Assembly (NCBI GenBank): GCA_021821605.1 | Contig: JAKACG010000011.1 | Location: 1-15,695 of the forward strand | From: Microcaldota archaeon | GTDB taxonomy: Archaea > Micrarchaeota > Micrarchaeia > Micrarchaeales > CABMGC01 | DNA: 15,695 bases | Direction: 5' to 3' | Made by a program: the position numbers and the translations under genes | In this document: positions 12,887-15,695 of the stretch, piece by piece | How the letters are laid out: every line of letters starts with the position of its first letter | Numbering within the stretch: position 1 is the first letter of the stretch | Notes under the pieces: model-generated | The model's input: only the letters and a program-made list of their open reading frames with translations | What the model was told of the DNA's origin: nothing | The model's database searches: none

Positions 12887-14665
12887 TCATCTGTCAATGC
12901 TTATGCCAAAGTCATCCTTTAGACGTTTTTTATTTATAGTTGTTGGAGAACCATCAAGAGGTGATTCATACTTTTTGTTTTTAGGGAATAATATAAACTC
13001 ACGTATATTTTCTGAGTTTGAAAGTATTGCTACAAGCCTATCAAAGCCCAGCGCTATGCCACCATGTATCGGAGTACCATAACTCAAGGCCTCTAAAAGA
13101 AAACCAAAGGTCTCATCTATTGTCTTGTCATTCATACCCATCATACTTAAACTTTTACGCTGTGATTCTGGATCCCGAATACGTATTGAACCACTTGCTA
13201 TCTCTACGCCATTTAATACTAAATCATACTGCCTTGCTACAACCTTTTCAGGCTCTTTTTCCATATACACTAGTGTATCCTGCTTTGGAGCTGAAAATGG
13301 ATTGTGTGCAGGTTTAAGTTTTCCAGTTACCTCATCTTTTTCAAACATAGGAAACTCATCTATCCAAAGAAAAGAGTACTCTTCAGAGTACTTTCCTATT
13401 CTGTCTCCTACAATCTTTCTTATCTTGCCAATGGCATTTAAAAGAAGTTTCTCAGATGCATCTGCAAAGACAAGTATTACATCACCTTCCTTAGCCAAAA
13501 ACTTTGATAATATCTTATTTGCAGTGTCTTCACCAAAGGAGTTTATTATACTTGAAGGCTCTGAACATAATTTTTTGTTGCTTACAAAAAGCCAGGTCAT
13601 ACCACCGAGACCTAGTTCCTTTGCAATCTCTATTAACTTTAGCATATAGTTTTTATCAAGTTTTGATGACTCTGATCCAAACATAGCTTGAAAGGATATC
13701 GCCTTTACAAATCCTCCAGATTCGGTTATTCTTTTAAGCATGTTATAGTTGCTTTCTTTAGCCTCTTGTGTTATGTCTAGTATTTTAGACTCAAAACGAA
13801 GATCTGGTTTGTCAGAACCATAATTCTTTATGGCATCCTTGTATAGCATATGCTTGAAACCTTGCTTTATCTCTTTTTTTAGAAGCTCCTTGAAGACTCG
13901 TTGCATCAGCTCCTCTATTAAAGATTGGATATACTTTTCATCTTTGAATGATACTTCAACATCTATCTGAGTAAACTCCGGCTGCCTATCCTCTCTTGGA
14001 TCCTCGTCCCTATAGCACCTTGCAACTTGAAAGTATCTATCAAGCCCAGCTATCATGCACAGCTGTTTATAGGTCTGTGGCGATTGAGGAAGAGCATAGA
14101 ACTTATCCTGATTTGTCCTTGAAGGAACTAGAAAGGTTCTTGACCCTGTTTCATAAGTATCCTTTATCAATGTTGGTGTTTCAAGCTCAAGGAACTCCTT
14201 TTCCCAAAAAAACTTCCTTATTGATTTTGTTAGCTTGTCTCTGAACTCTATTCTTTGAATCATCTCTTTTCTCCTTAGATCAAGATATCTGTATTTTAAA
14301 CGCAGCTCTTCGTTAGCAAGAAACTTTTTCTTCTCGTCTATTAGCTCAAATGGAGGCACCTTTGAGGTGCTTATTACTTCAAGCTTATTGACAAATAGCT
14401 CTATTTTCCCTGAAGGATTTTCTTGGTCTATTGTTTCCTGCTCTCTTAATTTTATTATTCCTGAAACAAAAACTACATACTCCTTTGAGATGCTCTCTGC
14501 CTGCTTTAACAATGCTCCCTCAAAAACAAGCTGCAGCGTTCCATGCCTATCTGCTAAGTCTATAAAAAGTTTGCCGCCATGATCACGTATGTATCTGCAC
14601 CAGCCATAAATAGATATGTTCTTGCCGACGTCTTTTTCGCTAAGAGAACCGCAGTTTACCTCCAT
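12887..14665 (-). CDS. aspS: Aspartyl-tRNA synthetase, bacterial-type architecture
   Basis: This class II synthetase charges tRNA with aspartate. At 592 residues it has the bacterial layout: an anticodon-binding OB domain (~1-105), LRLKYRYLDLRR (121-132), motif 2 in VARCYRDEDPREDRQPEFTQ (214-233), a bacterial-specific GAD-type insertion (~270-415), and motif 3 GIALGFDRL (536-544). Archaeal AspRS proteins are usually about 430 residues and lack the insertion. RDHGG (27-31) has histidine where discriminating E. coli AspRS has leucine, as in non-discriminating enzymes that also charge tRNA-Asn for GatCAB. ATG at 14665 is chosen because AGGTG (14671-14675) lies 5 nt upstream and the OB domain starts directly. 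The frame extends to 14734, but that part reads through the transposon end. The insertion lies 18 bp upstream of the ATG. Confidence 0.93.
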   Translation of the reverse strand: MEVNCGSLSEKDVGKNISIYGWCRYIRDHGGKLFIDLADRHGTLQLVFEGALLKQAESISKEYVVFVSGIIKLREQETIDQENPSGKIELFVNKLEVISTSKVPPFELIDEKKKFLANEELRLKYRYLDLRRKEMIQRIEFRDKLTKSIRKFFWEKEFLELETPTLIKDTYETGSRTFLVPSRTNQDKFYALPQSPQTYKQLCMIAGLDRYFQVARCYRDEDPREDRQPEFTQIDVEVSFKDEKYIQSLIEELMQRVFKELLKKEIKQGFKHMLYKDAIKNYGSDKPDLRFESKILDITQEAKESNYNMLKRITESGGFVKAISFQAMFGSESSKLDKNYMLKLIEIAKELGLGGMTWLFVSNKKLCSEPSSIINSFGEDTANKILSKFLAKEGDVILVFADASEKLLLNAIGKIRKIVGDRIGKYSEEYSFLWIDEFPMFEKDEVTGKLKPAHNPFSAPKQDTLVYMEKEPEKVVARQYDLVLNGVEIASGSIRIRDPESQRKSLSMMGMNDKTIDETFGFLLEALSYGTPIHGGIALGFDRLVAILSNSENIREFILFPKNKKYESPLDGSPTTINKKRLKDDFGISIDR

Positions 14666-14667
14666 TG

Positions 14668-14850
14668 TTACACCTAATACTCCGTGACATCCTCCCACCC
14701 GTAAACGGCGTGGGCTTTCTCTGCGTTCATGCAATCACCGCATCACGCAAATGATGTGTTTTATCGGTTCTCAGTTCTTCGAGGACTGCCTCCTGTTGAG
14801 GTCTTACATTCTCTCCCTGAGCGTGACTTTCCGCATGTCCTGCGGTAGCT
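14668..14850 (-). ncRNA. Predicted omega RNA (reRNA) of the TnpB element
   Basis: TnpB nucleases use a guide RNA transcribed from the 3' end of tnpB through the element's right end, with a guide of roughly 16-20 nt taken from the flanking DNA. Here that scaffold would cover the tnpB 3' end, the right-end hairpin at 14694-14714 and the GAGGATGTCAC terminus. The guide would begin at 14683 on the minus strand. The 5' boundary is a guess. This is inference from the family; the sequence shows only the hairpin and the conserved end. Confidence 0.4.
14684..14714 (-). repeat. Right end of the IS200/IS605 element, with subterminal hairpin
   Basis: Read on the minus strand, CCCACGCCG and CGGGTGGG pair around a TTTA loop, with one bulged G, and are followed by AGGATGTCAC. 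A subterminal imperfect hairpin followed by GGATGTCAC is the typical right end of this family, recognised by a Y1 transposase during single-strand transposition. The end lies 13 bp beyond the tnpB stop codon. The left end is outside the window. Confidence 0.7.
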
Positions 14851-15695
14851 TTGAGAGTTTTGCTGTCAAAATTTGAACTCGTAGAGTTCAAAGCCTTTTT
14901 GAGTATGTTTATTGATGCGTTTAGATCTCTATTTTCTTGTAGACCACATTCTTCACAGAGATAGATTCGTTTTGATAGTGGCATACTTTGAATATTACCA
15001 CAATTACTACATATCTTTGATGTGTTTTTTGGGTCTATTTCTATTACTTTCATACCAGCACTTTCAGCCTTGTATGAAAGTAGTTGAAAAAACTTGTTCC
15101 ATGAAGCATAATTTATTGATTTTGCAAGCCTATGATTTTTTACCATGTTCTGAATATTCAATTTCTCCACTGCAAATGAAGTATAGCCTGACTTTACAAG
15201 TTTATCAGTAATTTTGTGAAGATAATTATTTGTTTGGTTATTTGCAATTTGATATTTTTTATTCATTTTATCTTTTGCAATCTGTCTTCTTTCTGAACCT
15301 TTTTTCCTTCTTGCAACTCTTTTTTGCCATCGTATAATATTTTTTTCTATTTTCTTTCTGAAATTTGGCTTTGTTATTTTTGTTCCGTCAGATAAGACTG
15401 CAAAGGTTTTTAGTCCAACATCTATTCCTATTGGATTTGTATCATTTATTTTTGGCATTTCGAAATCTTTTTTTGCAGTTGTAAATATTGCATAATAATT
15501 CCCTGCCTCCTTCTTTATTGTAAGGGTTTTTATTTTTCCTTTCATACTTCTGTGCAGTTCTATTTTCATCGTGCCTATTCTTGAAACACGCAACCTGTCT
15601 TTTTCTATTGAAAATGAACCGTTATCTTGCGGATATATTATACTGTAATATTTGTCCTTTGATTTGAAACGCGGGAATCCGACTTTGATGTTTTT
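14727..15695 (-). CDS. tnpB: TnpB, RNA-guided nuclease of IS200/IS605, 5' end outside window
   Basis: This is a programmable RuvC-like nuclease carried by IS200/IS605 elements, the ancestor group of Cas12; it aids transposon retention by cutting at the vacated site. The frame is open from the window edge, giving 322 visible residues, beginning with VGFPRFKSK of the N-terminal domain. All catalytic parts remain: RuvC-I GIDVGLKTF (Asp92 of the visible part), RuvC-II AVEKLNI (Glu177), the zinc ribbon CSNCG...CEECG (Cys229, 232, 247 and 250), and RuvC-III NRDLNAS (Asp257). The tail AGHAESHAQGENVRPQQEA is typical of the family and overlaps the guide RNA scaffold. About 35-60 N-terminal residues are missing beyond the edge. 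Nothing in the visible part is frameshifted, so it is probably functional. Confidence 0.93.
   Translation of the reverse strand, partial: KNIKVGFPRFKSKDKYYSIIYPQDNGSFSIEKDRLRVSRIGTMKIELHRSMKGKIKTLTIKKEAGNYYAIFTTAKKDFEMPKINDTNPIGIDVGLKTFAVLSDGTKITKPNFRKKIEKNIIRWQKRVARRKKGSERRQIAKDKMNKKYQIANNQTNNYLHKITDKLVKSGYTSFAVEKLNIQNMVKNHRLAKSINYASWNKFFQLLSYKAESAGMKVIEIDPKNTSKICSNCGNIQSMPLSKRIYLCEECGLQENRDLNASINILKKALNSTSSNFDSKTLKATAGHAESHAQGENVRPQQEAVLEELRTDKTHHLRDAVIA

Larger units (their letters stand above)
14684..15695 (-). mobile_element. IS200/IS605-family insertion sequence, right part only
   Basis: The element runs from its right end at 14684 past the right edge of the window. It carries tnpB with an intact catalytic core. 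No tnpA (Y1 transposase) is visible; it may lie beyond the edge, or the element may be a tnpB-only type. Elements of this family make no target duplication, so the flank offers no further evidence. It sits directly against the translation start of aspS. Confidence 0.75.

Noticed and set aside
13125..13649. A 174-codon rightward frame inside aspS
   Set aside because: It is the antisense shadow of a clear synthetase gene, with low-complexity Ser/Phe/Leu composition and no recognisable motif.
14666..14734. Upstream extension of aspS by 23 residues
   Set aside because: The extra residues translate the transposon right-end hairpin; the ribosome binding site and domain start both support ATG at 14665.

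Overview
The window is AT-rich and archaeal. It has a PriL-type primase subunit, an archaeal RPA-like protein, TATA-like boxes placed for short or absent leaders, AGGTG ribosome binding sites, and a complex I of the archaeal 11-subunit kind. Very compact spacing, low GC, 37-43 residue cysteine-rich proteins and a primase subunit without an iron-sulfur domain fit a small-genome DPANN/ARMAN-like (Parvarchaeota-type) archaeon. That placement is inference; no rRNA is present.

Layout. Positions 1-1680 hold the start of a leftward gene cut by the window edge, a primase large subunit (priL) with a PriX-like C-terminus, a 43-residue zinc-finger protein, a leftward 97-residue protein of unknown function, and a 37-residue protein with eight cysteines. 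Positions 1771-9437 are one rightward operon, nuoABCDHIJKLN, with overlapping or nearly abutting genes. nuoM lies at 9499-10890 in the opposite orientation, so all 11 core complex I subunits are present but NuoEFG (the NADH-oxidising module) are not. The complex probably takes electrons from a carrier such as ferredoxin, enters through NuoI/NuoB, reduces a quinone at NuoB/NuoD, and pumps ions through NuoH, NuoL, NuoM and NuoN. Two antiporter-like subunits depart from consensus at key lysines: NuoL in TM12 and NuoN in TM7.

Positions 10890-12700 hold an RPA-like single-strand DNA-binding protein divergent from nuoM, a 100-bp element bounded by a 12-bp inverted repeat (structured RNA or miniature transposon), and a leftward beta-carbonic-anhydrase-like protein. 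Positions 12887-15695 hold a leftward aspartyl-tRNA synthetase of bacterial architecture. Immediately upstream of it is the right end of an IS200/IS605-family element carrying an apparently intact but window-truncated tnpB.

The items most worth a second look are the 100-bp inverted-repeat element at 11831-11930, the primase subunit with a PriX-like domain in place of the Fe-S domain, the altered proton-channel lysines in NuoL and NuoN, the 37-residue cysteine-rich protein, the bacterial-type AspRS, and the TnpB element whose predicted guide covers the aspS translation start. No CRISPR array, tRNA or rRNA was recognised.
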